Source: Lathyrus oleraceus
Lineage: Eukaryota; Streptophyta; Magnoliopsida; Fabales; Fabaceae
Direction: 5' to 3'
DNA: 64,000 bases
NCBI RefSeq assembly: GCF_024323335.1
Contig: NC_066585.1
Location: 75,936,109-76,000,108 of the forward strand
The notes below the pieces were generated by a model. It did no database searches and was not told where the DNA came from. It saw nothing but the letters and a program-made list of their open reading frames with translations. Both the position numbers and the translations under genes were made by a program. This document shows, piece by piece, positions 49,261-59,482 of this stretch; position 1 is the stretch's first letter; each line of letters starts with the position of its first letter.

Positions 49261-51038
49261 GAAAGAGGATATTGTTGTTTGTGATGATGATGATGATTTT
49301 GTAGAAATTCCTAAAGAAGATACTTCAAACAAGGATCAAGAAGCACCGATTCAACAAGAGTCAAATGAAAATGATCTACCTAAGGAATGGAGAACTCATA
49401 GAGATCATCCCATTGACAATGTTATTGGTGACATTATTCAAGGTGTTGCTACAAGATTGAATCTCAAGGATGCATGCTTAAACATGTCGTTCGTTTCGCA
49501 AAAAGAACCTTCCAAAATTGATGAAGCTCTAGAAGATGATCAATGGATTGTTGCTATGCAATAAGAATTAAACCAATTCGAGAGAAATCAAGTTTGGGAA
49601 CTTGTTCCTAGACCAAGTGGTAAGCACATCATTGGAACAAGATGGGTGTTTAAGAACAAGCTTGATGAGAATGGGATAATTGTTCAAAACAAAGCAAGAT
49701 TGGTCGCTCAAGGGTACAATCAAGAAGAAGGAATCGGCTTTGAAGAAACTTTCGCTCCGGTTACAAGGTTAGAAGCTATTCGTTTATTACTTGCTTACGC
49801 ATGTTCAATGAATTTTCAGCTTTTTCAAATGGACGTCAAAAGAGCCTTCTTAAATGGCTACATCAACGAAGAAGCCTATGTCAAACAACCCCCGGGCTTT
49901 GAAGACTTCAAGCATCCTTCACATGTATACAAATTGAAGAAAGCGCTATATGGATTAAAGCAAGCACCAAGAGCGTGGTATGATCGTCTAAGCAATTTTC
50001 TATGTGAAAAAGGTTTTGAAAAAGGCAAAGTAGACAAGACTTTATTTATCAAGAAGATAAAAGGGAATACCTTACTTGTGCAAGTCTACGTAGACGACAT
50101 AATCTTCGGTTCATCCAACAAAGAACTATGTGAAGAATTTGCGTTGATAATGCAAGGTGAATTTGAAATGTCTATGATGGGGAAGATGAACTACTTCCTT
50201 GGATTGCAAATCAAGCAACTAAAAGACGGAATTTTTATCAACCAATCAAAGTATTGCAAAGGACTGTTAAAGAGATTTGACATGAATGGGTGTAAATCAA
50301 TGTCAACACCAATGGGCTCTGGAACTTATGTTGATCAAGACGAATCGGGTGTGTCAATAGATATCACGAAGTATCGAGGTATGATTGGTTCTTTATTATA
50401 TTTGATGGCAAGCCGTCCTGACATAATGTTTAGCGTGTGTTTATGTGCTCGCTTCCAAGCAAATCCTAAGGAGTCACATTTCACGGCGGTCAAGAGAATC
50501 ATGAAGTACCTCAAGGGAACAACCAACGTTGGATTATGGTATCCTAAAGGTAGTGTTTGTAAGTTAATTGGTTATTCTGACGCGGATTATGCAGGTTGTA
50601 AAACAGATAGAAAAAGTACTAGTGGAACGTTTAACATCCTTGGTAATGCTCTAGTCTCATGGTCCTGTAAGAAACAAGCGTGTGTTGCTCTTAGTACGGC
50701 TGAAGCTGAATACATAGCAGCAGGCAGTTGTTGTGCCCAGAATCTTTGGCTAAAGCAACAATTAAGTGACTATGGAATCGATCTTGGATGCATACCACTC
50801 CGATGCGACAACACAAGTGCAATTAATATCACAAAGAATCCGGTCATGCACTCAAGGACCAAACACATAGACATTCGACACCATTTCCTTCGTGATCATG
50901 TGCTTAAAGGCGATGTCGAAGTTATCTTTGTCGATACTCATAATCAACTGGCGGATATCTTCACAAAGCTGCTCACAAAAGAACCATTCTATAAGATTCG
51001 AAGAGAACTTGACGTTCTGGATGAAAGTGACATATAAC
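49261..51038 (+). pseudogene. Copia reverse transcriptase and RNase H, one stop
   Basis: Starts with an acidic linker (KEDIVVCDDDDDFVEIPKED). An in-frame TAA at 49562-49564 interrupts just before the RT domain; the frame then runs open to 51038. RT shows [42 protein letters not shown] and the catalytic box [10 protein letters not shown] (about 50085-50112). RNase H shows [31 protein letters not shown] and [19 protein letters not shown]. All catalytic residues are present. The ATG at 49646 is internal. Confidence 0.93.
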
Positions 51039-51155
51039 TATCTCACAATTATTCACTATACATAAGGCCAAGGTACACAAGTTCTCAATCCTTCTTAATT
51101 TTGTGAAATTTTTCTTCTAATTTTTTATTTATATATATGTGCTTTTTGCCACTGT
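51039..51155. other. Start of the spacer between pol and the extra ORF
   Basis: AT-rich, no coding signal; leads into the palindrome array. Confidence 0.6.
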
Positions 51156-51413
51156 GTAACCGGTTACTTCATTTTGGATAACCGGTTACTCTGTTCTTTT
51201 TTGCCTAAATTTTCAAAATTTCACTCTGTGTAACTGGTTACTCACATTTGGATAATCGGTTACCCTGCTGTTTTCTGTCTAAAAATCACATTTTCCTTTC
51301 TGTGTAACCGGTTACTCCCTTATGGATAACCAATTACCCTGCACGTTTTCAGTATTCTCATGCATTTTGCTCACTGTGTAACCGGTTACTCCCCATTGAG
51401 TAAACGATTAACA
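51156..51413. repeat. Palindrome-pair array in the copia spacer, 74-bp period
   Basis: Four units start at 51156, 51230, 51304 and 51378, exactly 74 bp apart. Each has GTAACCGGTTAC or a one-base variant, then ATAACCGGTTAC-like copies 22 bp downstream (51156 and 51178). Palindrome, pair spacing and period equal those of the U3 array in this element's own LTRs (32689, 53529), but the surrounding bases differ. Confidence 0.96.
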
Positions 51414-51434
51414 CTGTCCATACCAAATTTTTTT

Positions 51435-51468
51435 TATAAAATTACACGTGACCTTTTGTTGTATATAT
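51435..51468 (+). promoter_or_regulatory. Candidate internal promoter for the extra ORF
   Basis: TATAAAA at 51435 and TATATATG at 51462 follow the palindrome array. A pyrimidine-rich leader (CT repeats at 51520-51543) and an ATG at 51696 come next. The order array, TATA, leader repeats that of the LTR. Inference. Confidence 0.45.
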
Positions 51469-51695
51469 GCTAAGTGTTTATTTTTATTTCTTCAAATTTC
51501 TTTTTAATCACTTCACACATTAAGCTCTCTCTCTCTCTCTCTCCAACCTTTATCTTCCTTTCCAAAACCATGACTAGCTCCATTATAACTACTCCTCATT
51601 CAAAGTTATTACCCAACTCTCTCTTTCAGCTCACCATACTCCATATCCAACCAATTCAGAAAACCCTTTCCTAAACCCTAACCTTCAACATCTCC

Positions 51696-52835
51696 ATGGC
51701 TCCTTCTAGAACAAATAAGGGGAAGAAGAAAGTGGGTGAAGAATCCTCTCATCAAGAGCAACAAGTTGGCAGTGTAAAGTCCCGGTGATTAAGCTATGTT
51801 GTCCGGACTCAGACCCTAATGCCGGTAAAGTACGTTAAATTTCAAGATTTTCCATCGCACAACTTTAATTTTGAAACATTGCTGCATAACTCTGGCGTAG
51901 ATAAGGTAGTTTCGGATATAGGAGATTACTACCCAGATTTGATTAGAGAATTCTATTCCTCCATTAAGTTTGGAACTGATGAATTTGGAGACTTGGCTTT
52001 TATTGCAAAGGTGAAGAATGTGGAAATTTCTATGGATATTACTCAACTAGGACAGTGTCTTGAAATCCCTTCGAACAAACAGATATTTCGTCATGGCTCC
52101 GAACCTGACCATGCTGCTTGGAATAACTATAATAGTCTGGAATATTTTGTTTCCATCTCTAGAGGTACTCAAGCAAACCTCATGAGTCGGCAACGCTCAG
52201 AATCTTCAAGAGTTGTGAAATATGCAAATATGCTGTCTGTGAGCGATATGATGCTCCACTACGTCCTCGCATATGTGTTGGTACCCAAGCACTCTAATCA
52301 CTCTCAAGTCAGTGAACTTGAATTACAGCTGATTAGAGCCATGCATTTGAATTTAAAGATTAACTGGTCATACGTTATTTACCAACACATGATGCATCAA
52401 CTTTCTTTGAGTGGTGGACTTCCCTATGGCCGCTTTGTCTTAAGAATCCTTGAATTTTCTGGTGTTCCGCTTCAACAGGAACCAAAGACCTCCATGTCTG
52501 TCAGGAATGGTGAAATCAACGAGGTGACTATAACAAAGAATACCGGGATAAGTATCGGACCTAATGGAGTGTATCGATACAAAGATTCGGTCACCCCTTC
52601 TGCTCCTCCAACCAATCAAGAAGGTGATATTTCAAATGCAATGCTATATGATAAAATGTGTTCTATTAAGACAACAATGCATCATAATCACTGGGTTACT
52701 CAGCGTGGCATCAAGTCTCTCAGAAAACTTTTCCTCTCCTTAAACCGCCAACCTAACCCTAGTGAAGAAGGTGTGGAGGAAAGTGCTGATGAAGATGAAG
52801 AGGATGAAGGAGATGACATGTCTGAAAGTGATTAA
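51696..52835 (+). pseudogene. Extra 3' ORF of the copia element ('plant transposon protein' type)
   Basis: Lies where SIRE-type elements carry an additional, sometimes 'envelope-like', ORF. ATG at 51696 with a basic start (MAPSRTNKGKKKVGEE), then an in-frame TGA at 51786-51788, then open for 349 codons to 52835. Visible features: FQDFPSHNFNFETLL, LIREFYSSIKFGTDEFGDL, VEISMDITQLGQCLEIP, a mid part with MLHYVLAYVLVPKHSNHSQV, and a strongly acidic tail (about 20 D/E residues). I see no signal peptide or transmembrane helix, so an envelope role is not supported. The fold resembles the 'putative plant transposon protein' family, also found at 53954-55748. Function unknown. Confidence 0.7.
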
Positions 52836-53212
52836 ACTTGGTCATGTTGTTTTTTTGTTTCAGTAGCTTATGTTTGTCTTTATTTTCGTATCATTCTAGT
52901 TTTATGTTCAGACCTTGTTACAAATATCGGTTATATTTTGGTTAAATTTTCTTGTGTGGTATATGATGCTTAGCCCATTCTAGTTGCATGCTTGATATTT
53001 TAATCTTTTTCACCCTTTTTGTTAATGATAAAGGGGGAGAAGAAAAGAAATTATTTCTATGATATTTCCTTGCTGGTTGTGTCTCTCTAACAAATATGCA
53101 GAATTCAAAGACTCCTTAATTCATCAATTAAGGGGGATCATAGTTTAAGGGGGAGCTGTTGATAGAGAAACACCACGGGATCACATCTTCATGTTTTTGG
53201 GTTGTCATCATT

Positions 53213-53223
53213 AAAAAGGGGAA
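53213..53223 (+). other. Polypurine tract of the copia element
   Basis: AAAAAGGGGAA just before the 3' LTR. Other purine runs (AAGGGGGAG near 53032 and 53146) lie upstream. Confidence 0.75.
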
Positions 53224-53226
53224 TAT

Positions 53227-53953
53227 TGTGAAGACATGACTTCTCAGATATTTTGATGACGACAAACCTTGCTACATAGCTAAAGTCGGATTAACAAAAA
53301 GATTGATCAAGGTTCAAGCTCGTATATGAAGTTTCCAACAAATGATCAAGTCTTGGTGAATCACATGAAGAATTGGCTTTCACATGGATTAGGTAACACT
53401 TGAACTCTAGATAGTTATACAAGTGTTCATAACATGTTGCATTCATATAATAATCATTGAAAATAGTTTTATGCATCAACAAACCACCACACTTTATTTT
53501 TTAAGTTATTTTTCAAAACTGTGTTAGAGTAACCGGTTATCAGTTTTAGAGTAACCGATTACTCTGAGTAATTTTCAAACATTTTTGTAACGTTAGAACC
53601 ATGTAACCGGTTATCCAATTTAAGGTAACCGGTTACCTCAAGCAAATTTCAAATTATTTTGTAACGTTGAATGCATGTAACCGGTTACCCTATTTAAGGT
53701 AACCGATTACCACTGATCCAGAATGAAAAATAATTGCATCTTTTCATGAAAACTCTTATGCTCTCTTCATCATGAAACATGGCAACCTTTGGACTATTGC
53801 ATTCATCTGAGGAGGTGTTTTAGACATTATATAAACATCATTTTTCAGATTTCAAAATTACCTCCTTGCAAAATGTTAAATCTTTTACACACATTCTCTC
53901 AATCTCTCTAAGTGCCTCATTCACCCCCCTCTAAGGCACTCCTTAAACTTACA
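53227..53953 (+). repeat. 3' LTR of the SIRE-like copia element
   Basis: 727 bp, same ends and length as 32387-33113. About 14 differences by eye, several inside the palindrome array (for example GGTTACC against GGTTGCC near 53690). Confidence 0.96.
53529..53710. repeat. Palindrome-pair array in U3 of the 3' copia LTR
   Basis: Units at 53529, 53603 and 53677, 74-bp period, pairs 22 bp apart. Followed by ATTATATAAACATC (TATA) near 53828. Confidence 0.95.
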
Positions 53954-55748
53954 GTTTAGATGATAGAGGCATTTAATGAGTGTGATAATCCTTCTCGTGA
54001 TAATTTTATTGATGCTATTATAAATATAAAGTTTTTCACCACTAAAACTAAACCTAATAACCCCATGCATGATGCCCTCACTCACTCTGATCCTAAAGAG
54101 GTTGGTGAAGATGTTAATGAAGATGTATGTATAGATGTCACTAAAGATGTTAGTGAAGATGTTAGTATAGAAAAAACAAATAAATTTTTTTCAATAGAGA
54201 TGTCAATGATTATTTCAATAAAGATGTCAATGAAGAAGTAAGTTAAGATGTTCATGAATATGTTAATAACGATGTCAATGGCAATGACAATGAACAGTAA
54301 CTCAAGATGTCAATGAGAATGTCAATAAGGATATCAATGAAGAAGTTGAAAATGATGTAAGTGAAGATGTTAATAATGATGTCAATGAGGTTGTTAATGA
54401 TGATGTTACTTATGAATTTCCTGCTGTTAGAAAATTCCCCACTAAAGCTAAAAAGGTATACGAAGAAGAAGTCCCCTTGTCTTCTTTAGTAGGTTCTAAG
54501 AAGAAAAGAAAGAAGACTAATGTTAATAATAAAACGAGTTTGGATTAGAAGAAGAATAAAAATAGTGTAGAAAAGAAGAAGATGAGTGTTGAAAAGAAGA
54601 AGAATAATGATGAAAAGAAGAAAAATAGTGTTGAGAAGAAGAAGGAGAAGTCTGATAAAAATAAGTATGTGAAAAGAAAGAAGATCGCTCCTACCATCAC
54701 ATATCACAATGTTGAGAAATATCCCACTAATATTATGAATGACTTTGAACACGATCAAGGTATTGATGAGCACGTTGCAAATATTATTAAAGCTATACAA
54801 ATGTTTATTCAAGAGAAGAAGCTTCCCAAGAACTTTCCATCAATTCCTCTTGATAATGTATCTTTATATTATGAGGAAAGTGTAACCAAATAGAAGTTTA
54901 TCTATAATAGGAGATTGAAACCCGAAAGAAAGCTCTACGTTGATGCACATAAGTGTAGTGAGATTATAAAGCTTATTCGTGATGTTCAACTATTGAAGAC
55001 CGTGATTAATGTTGGGCATTATTATCTTAAGCTAGTGAAATGAATTATAATTAATATTCCTAGTGGGTTTTATAATGCATATAGTAGAGAATATATGGAG
55101 GTTAATGAAAAAGGACATTATTTTTCTTTCTCTCATGCAATCATAAACAAATATCTTGGTCGTGGAAGACTAATAACTGTTGAACATCTTCCCTTTATGA
55201 AGACCATATCTCTAGAAATTAATGCCAATGTTTATGAGGATTGACCTTCAAAATTTCTTTTGGTAGCTGCCAACCTAAGTGTGAAGTATGCCATCTTGTA
55301 TAAAATTAGAGAGGATAATTGGAATCCCTCCTCTCATGGATCATTTATCACCCATAGTCTCGTTGGTCTTCTATACCAAGTAGGAACTCATGATGCCTTT
55401 TATTTTGGAGAATATGTTTTTGTTCAATATTTTATGCATGCTGAGTCTTATATCGGTAACCTTCCTATTGATATTCTATATTTAATCTGTGGTATTTGTA
55501 GTAATCAAAAGAATTATATTGTGACTTATGATAGTGAGGTCGGTGCTTCCCGAGGTTTGTTAAGTTTTAGTTACAAGTTGTTTGTTGGGAAACATGTTTT
55601 TAACATTATGATACCCATTATTTATCTTATTTATGAAACTGGTTTGGTTTTTGATGACGAAATGGTATATGTTTCTCCCCTTTCAGGGCAGTGTTTCTCC
55701 CCTTTCAGGACAGGTGAGAAATCATATTCTCAAGGCTTTGATTCATGA
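53954..55748 (+). pseudogene. 3' part of the 'putative plant transposon protein' gene, decayed
   Basis: Continues the sequence split by the copia insertion at 32382/53954. First comes an acidic repeat region built from DV-NEDV-like units (54085-54420), then a Lys-rich region (54540-54690). The core domain starts near 54895 (YVDAHKCSEIIKLIRD), with FYNAYSREYMEVNEKG, FSHAIINKYLGRG, AANLSVKYAILYKI, HGSFITHSLVGLLYQVG and IDILYLICGI, a pattern I recall from the legume 'putative plant transposon protein' family. A stop near 54898, others near 55040 and 55242, and frame changes show it is dead. Beyond 55748 faint C-terminal similarity may continue to about 55960. Confidence 0.7.
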
Positions 55749-56175
55749 GATAAAGTCTCTATAAGATATCATTTGCGCGCCCACTGCAAGGAAGGTTGTG
55801 TGTGAAGACAATCTACATAAGCTTCTTCATCTCAACCTATTATAAATAAGATGCAACTTATGTTGATTAGTATGAGGATGTTTTCAACTCTAGAAATGAA
55901 GATAACGACGTTGACATTAATGCAGATACCTTTGACAATGACTCTGCTACTCCGTCGCTTTGATTTTTATGTTTTGTTGGTTTGATTATTGGACTGAATA
56001 GTTGTCCAATTTAGTTGGATACTTTCTATGTTTGATAGTTGTGAGTTTGTAGACTTTTGGTTTCTTGTTTGCTTGTCTTTGCCCTTTTGAGGCAAACGTG
56101 AATTTTGTTATTGGTATCTTGTGCATGATTTTTCTATGTTGGAAGTATTCAATCTTTGTTTTGCTTAAATATAGT

Positions 56176-56176
<1 letters not shown>
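55749..56176. other. Downstream flank of the pseudogene
   Basis: No ORF. T-rich, 3'-UTR-like sequence in the latter half (TTGTTTGCTTGTCTTTGCCC near 56070). It ends in the poly-G run. Confidence 0.5.

Positions 56177-56216
<40 letters not shown>
56177..56216. repeat. Uninterrupted run of 40 G
   Basis: A single-base run of 40 guanines in AT-rich surroundings. It could form G-quadruplexes, or could be a sequencing or assembly artefact. Confidence 0.9.
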
Positions 56217-56219
<3 letters not shown>

Positions 56220-56377
56220 TTAGGGATTAACTTATTTTTATAGACAAAATGTTAAGCGATATTTTCCAAAAGTTACTAAGATATCGTGACTCTGTTATCA
56301 AGGTCGGCCTTGGGACAAAGCAACCAGGCCTGAGCTTCAAGAATTTGAGTGGTGGACTTTGTAAATAATATGAATAA

Positions 56378-56534
<157 letters not shown>

Positions 56535-56626
56535 GTTTTACAAAAATAACCCAATTTTTCAAGGAAATTCCCAAAATATCCCTGATTTCAAAAAAAATCC
56601 CAAACTACCCTACTTTTAGGAGGACT

Positions 56627-56790
56627 CGCCAATTGAATTGGCGCCTCCTCTTAAAAATTGAATGGAGGCGCCAATTGGATTGGCTAGGGCATGTGCCCTA
56701 GCCAATCCAATTGGCGCCCCTGTGTATTACTTGAGGGGCGCCAATTGGATTGACACCTCAGTGTAAAATGCATTTTTTTTTGTTATAAAT
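56627..56790 (+). promoter_or_regulatory. CCAAT-palindrome promoter with a 52-bp perfect inverted repeat
   Basis: GGCGCCAATTGGATTGG-type motifs occur at 56627, 56667, 56702 and 56737. The middle two form a perfect inverted repeat, 56667-56718, with 25-bp arms and a 2-base loop. Each motif holds CCAAT and ATTGG back to back. TATAAAT at 56784 follows, then an ATG at 56843. This looks like a plus-strand promoter; the same motif type precedes the TATA box of the gene at 63672. Confidence 0.65.
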
Positions 56791-56842
56791 AGATGTGTTA
56801 TGTGAGTCATTGTTCTATATCTCATTTAATCATTTGGCAATC

Positions 56843-57112
56843 ATGTTTGGTGTTCGTCGCCGATACGGAAAGGTGATTTATGTGAGAGACAAACCTCAGA
56901 TGCTGATGCTCTTCTGGAACATCACTACGTTCGAGCAACTGAAGAGGGAGCTGGTTCGTTGGGTAGATGGGAGCATACCAGAATGGGGAAAAATTAGAAG
57001 TATTGAGAGACTCGACCATATCTTTGGTTGGGTGCGAATGATGACTGATAAGGATGCTAGGGAAATGATGTTCGGTCGAGATGACATCAATTTGATAGTT
57101 GTAATCAGTTAG
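56843..57112 (+). CDS. Small ORF of the Mutator-like region, function unknown
   Basis: 89 codons from ATG 56843; an in-frame ATG at 56795 would add 16 residues but is too close to the TATA box (56784). The protein is rich in Arg and Trp, for example MFGVRRRYGKVIYVRDKPQ, LVRWVDGSIPEWGKI and LDHIFGWVRMMTDKDAREMM. I recognise no domain. It is convergent with the transposase pseudogene, which ends 120 bp further on the opposite strand. Its promoter shares CCAAT palindromes with the PMD gene at 63672, which suggests both belong to one transposon family. It may be an intact accessory gene or a fragment. Confidence 0.5.
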   Translation: MFGVRRRYGKVIYVRDKPQMLMLFWNITTFEQLKRELVRWVDGSIPEWGKIRSIERLDHIFGWVRMMTDKDAREMMFGRDDINLIVVIS

Positions 57113-58706
57113 AAATATTTATGTTTTCAGTTAGCTTATTTTGTACTGATGTTTGTTGTGAACATCATTGTAACAAAAACTTTATGATATATAATGATTA
57201 AAGGTTACAGAAATACAATGTTACAAAAAGCTTATGACCCAGATGATGCTCCACGATTAGGACATTTGTTCTTGTTGTGTCCTGGTTGACGGCAGATACT
57301 ACATAATCTTATCATTTTATCTATCGAATCCATTTATGTCCTGATACGTGTGTTGTTTGACCTTCCTTTTTTCTTTCTACACATCTCGTCATTGTGCCAA
57401 ACTATATCACCTTCATATGGAGGCCAATATTCCTCCATTGGTAGTACTGAGAAGCTTTTATTATATACATTCATGACGGTGGCGGCCTTGTACACATCAG
57501 ATAAATGGCTGTAAGCGTCTTGACGAGTATATGCATATGATGCAATGACATGGGAGCAAGGAATGCGGAAGACCTGGAATTTTTCACAGTTGCACCAACT
57601 TCTATTTAGTCTAACAGCATAGGCTAAATTCGGTATCCCCTCGTTGTGGTCCATTGTTTCCTGGACGCTGAAATTTTGCCTATGACGGTCAAAGACTGTT
57701 ACAACATGTGTGCTAGCTTTGATGCTCTCCTCTTTCATGACTTTCATGCAACACTCATTGAATACTTGCCCAGACATTAACACCGCACTCCATCTTTCAC
57801 CTCTGGTTGCGAACGTAGAAGCCAACCTATAAAAGGTCGATCTTACCAAGGCGGTTACTGGCAGATTTCTAATTCCTTTGAATACCCCGTTCATGCATTC
57901 CACAAGGTTTATTATCATGTGTCCCCATTGACAACCTCTGTCAAATGCCCTTGTCCATTGCTCTGCTGATATGTTATTTAGCCATCTCCACGCGTCTTCA
58001 TTAGACAATCTAATTTCATCACGAGAATATTGAAATGACGGCTGAGTTAGAGCATACCCAACATTCACCACCTTCTTGCGAAGATTCTTATCTTTTATTA
58101 CACGCATGAAGTTTTGCGCAATATGTCTAATGCAATAGACATGGGTAGAAGGAGGATCATGTCATCCATTGTCATGGTTGTTGTAGGCACTCTCAATGGC
58201 AGCATGTCTATCAGAAATCAAACAGAGATTGGCTTGTGGAGCCACATGCGTTCTGAGATGTCGAAGAAAGAAACCCCATCCACCAGCCGTTTCACCTTCA
58301 ACCAGAGCAAAGGCAATGGGAAAGACATTGTTGTTGCCGTCTTGTGCAACCGCCATAAGCAAAGTACCATTGTATTTGTCGTATAACCAAGTGCCATCAA
58401 TTTGAATAATAGGTTTGCAGAATGCGAAACCTTTGATGCATGGGTCAAACGCCCAAAAGAGACGATGAAAGATTCTATTACCTGTAACACAGGTTCCGTC
58501 TGGCATCATTGCTGACAATGTCTACATAATTGCCACAGTTCCTGGGACATATGTTTTTAGTGCCCATAAAAATCGTGGCAATTCTTTATATGAATCCTCT
58601 CAGTTGCCGAATACCTGTTCAACAACCCTTGTCCTCGCAATCCAGGCTTTCTTGTAAGATGGAGTATAATTATATGTTATTCTGATATCGGATATAATTA
58701 TACTCA

Positions 58707-58711
58707 CCTTC
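58707..58711. other. Target-site duplication CCTTC, left copy
   Basis: CCTTC here and at 60720-60724 exactly flank the solo LTR. Confidence 0.95.
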
Positions 58712-58850
58712 TGTCATACCCCAAAATTTGCCCATTAATATTTCAAGACATTTTTCAAGGCATTCTGACTCATTTTTATGACACTGATCATAAAGGAACA
58801 AAGGCCCAGCTCACGAATGGCCCAATCCAGAAAATGGCCCAAACTGGCCT

Positions 58851-58942
58851 GTTCGCTACACGCTCGCCTAGCGAACGTTACGTTCGCTACCAGCTCGCCT
58901 AGCGAACGTTCGCTACGCGTTCGCTACCAGCTCGCCTAGCGA
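58851..58942. repeat. TCGCCTAGCGA palindrome cluster upstream of TATA
   Basis: GTTCGCTA at 58851, 58882, 58908 and 58919 alternates with CTCGCCTAGCGA at 58863, 58894 and 58931. The first interval is 31 bp. It lies about 60 bp upstream of TATAAATA. Confidence 0.85.
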
Positions 58943-59413
58943 GGCTGACAGACAACAAAAAATTTCGGGCTTCGTTCTGAGCCCATTAGGTCATGAAAAA
59001 GGGCATTATAAATACCAGCACTTCAGTAATGAAAAGGAGAACGAAAAAGGAAGAGGAGAACCCTAGCAAGCAAACCCTAGCGCTCACAGTCGGAAAACCC
59101 TGAAGGAAAAGCCGGCGGCCGCAAAGCTACCTCCGTCCAACTCAATCCGGCTCGCCAATTCAGCATTACCACTCCATTGCAAACAGGTTTGCACTACTAT
59201 TATCACTTTATTTTCTTAATTTGCATGTGATACCGCTTTATGTTCGTAACTTGCATGTGATATTATAATTGAATTCATAAACATATTTGAGGTTTTGCAT
59301 GTGAATTTAAGTGTGCCTGGATATTGTGAATGCTGAACCATGTAATTATGTGTTGGATGCCATAAGCCATGCTGCAGGTTGAAGTCATACTATTCTGAAA
59401 TTCAAAACCCGCA

Positions 59414-59482
59414 GCCGCTCGCTAGCACATCGCTAAGCGAGCATGTAGCGAGTATTCGCTAGGCCTTCGCTAGGCGAGGCAG
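59414..59482. repeat. Second cluster of TCGCTAGCGA-like motifs
   Basis: CGCTCGCTAGC, ATCGCTAAGCGA, GTAGCGAGTATTCGCTAGG and TTCGCTAGGCGAGG follow one another, downstream of the LTR's TATA box. Confidence 0.8.

Larger units (their letters stand above)
32387..53953 (+). mobile_element. SIRE/Maximus-like copia element carrying two nested insertions
   Basis: Order: 5' LTR, PBS, gag, protease, integrase, RT/RNase H, spacer array, extra ORF, polypurine tract, 3' LTR. The order integrase before RT marks Ty1/copia. Two later insertions interrupt it: a chromovirus (35173-43660) in the protease-integrase interval, and a solo LTR (44691-49260) between integrase and RT. Removing both with their duplications leaves about 8.5 kb. 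The two 727-bp LTRs differ at roughly 14 positions by eye (about 2%). Coding parts each carry one stop or frame change, so it is no longer autonomous. SIRE/Maximus placement rests on Gag and RT style and the extra 3' ORF. Confidence 0.93.

Noticed and set aside
51696..52835. Envelope gene in the copia extra ORF
   Set aside because: No signal peptide, membrane helix or cleavage site is visible; the acidic tail and core fit the transposon-protein family better.
56600..56760. CCAAT palindromes as the terminal inverted repeats of the Mutator element
   Set aside because: Copies at 56627-56760 and 63316-63508 face the same way relative to plus-strand genes and are short; no 9-bp duplication was found, so promoter motifs are the simpler reading.
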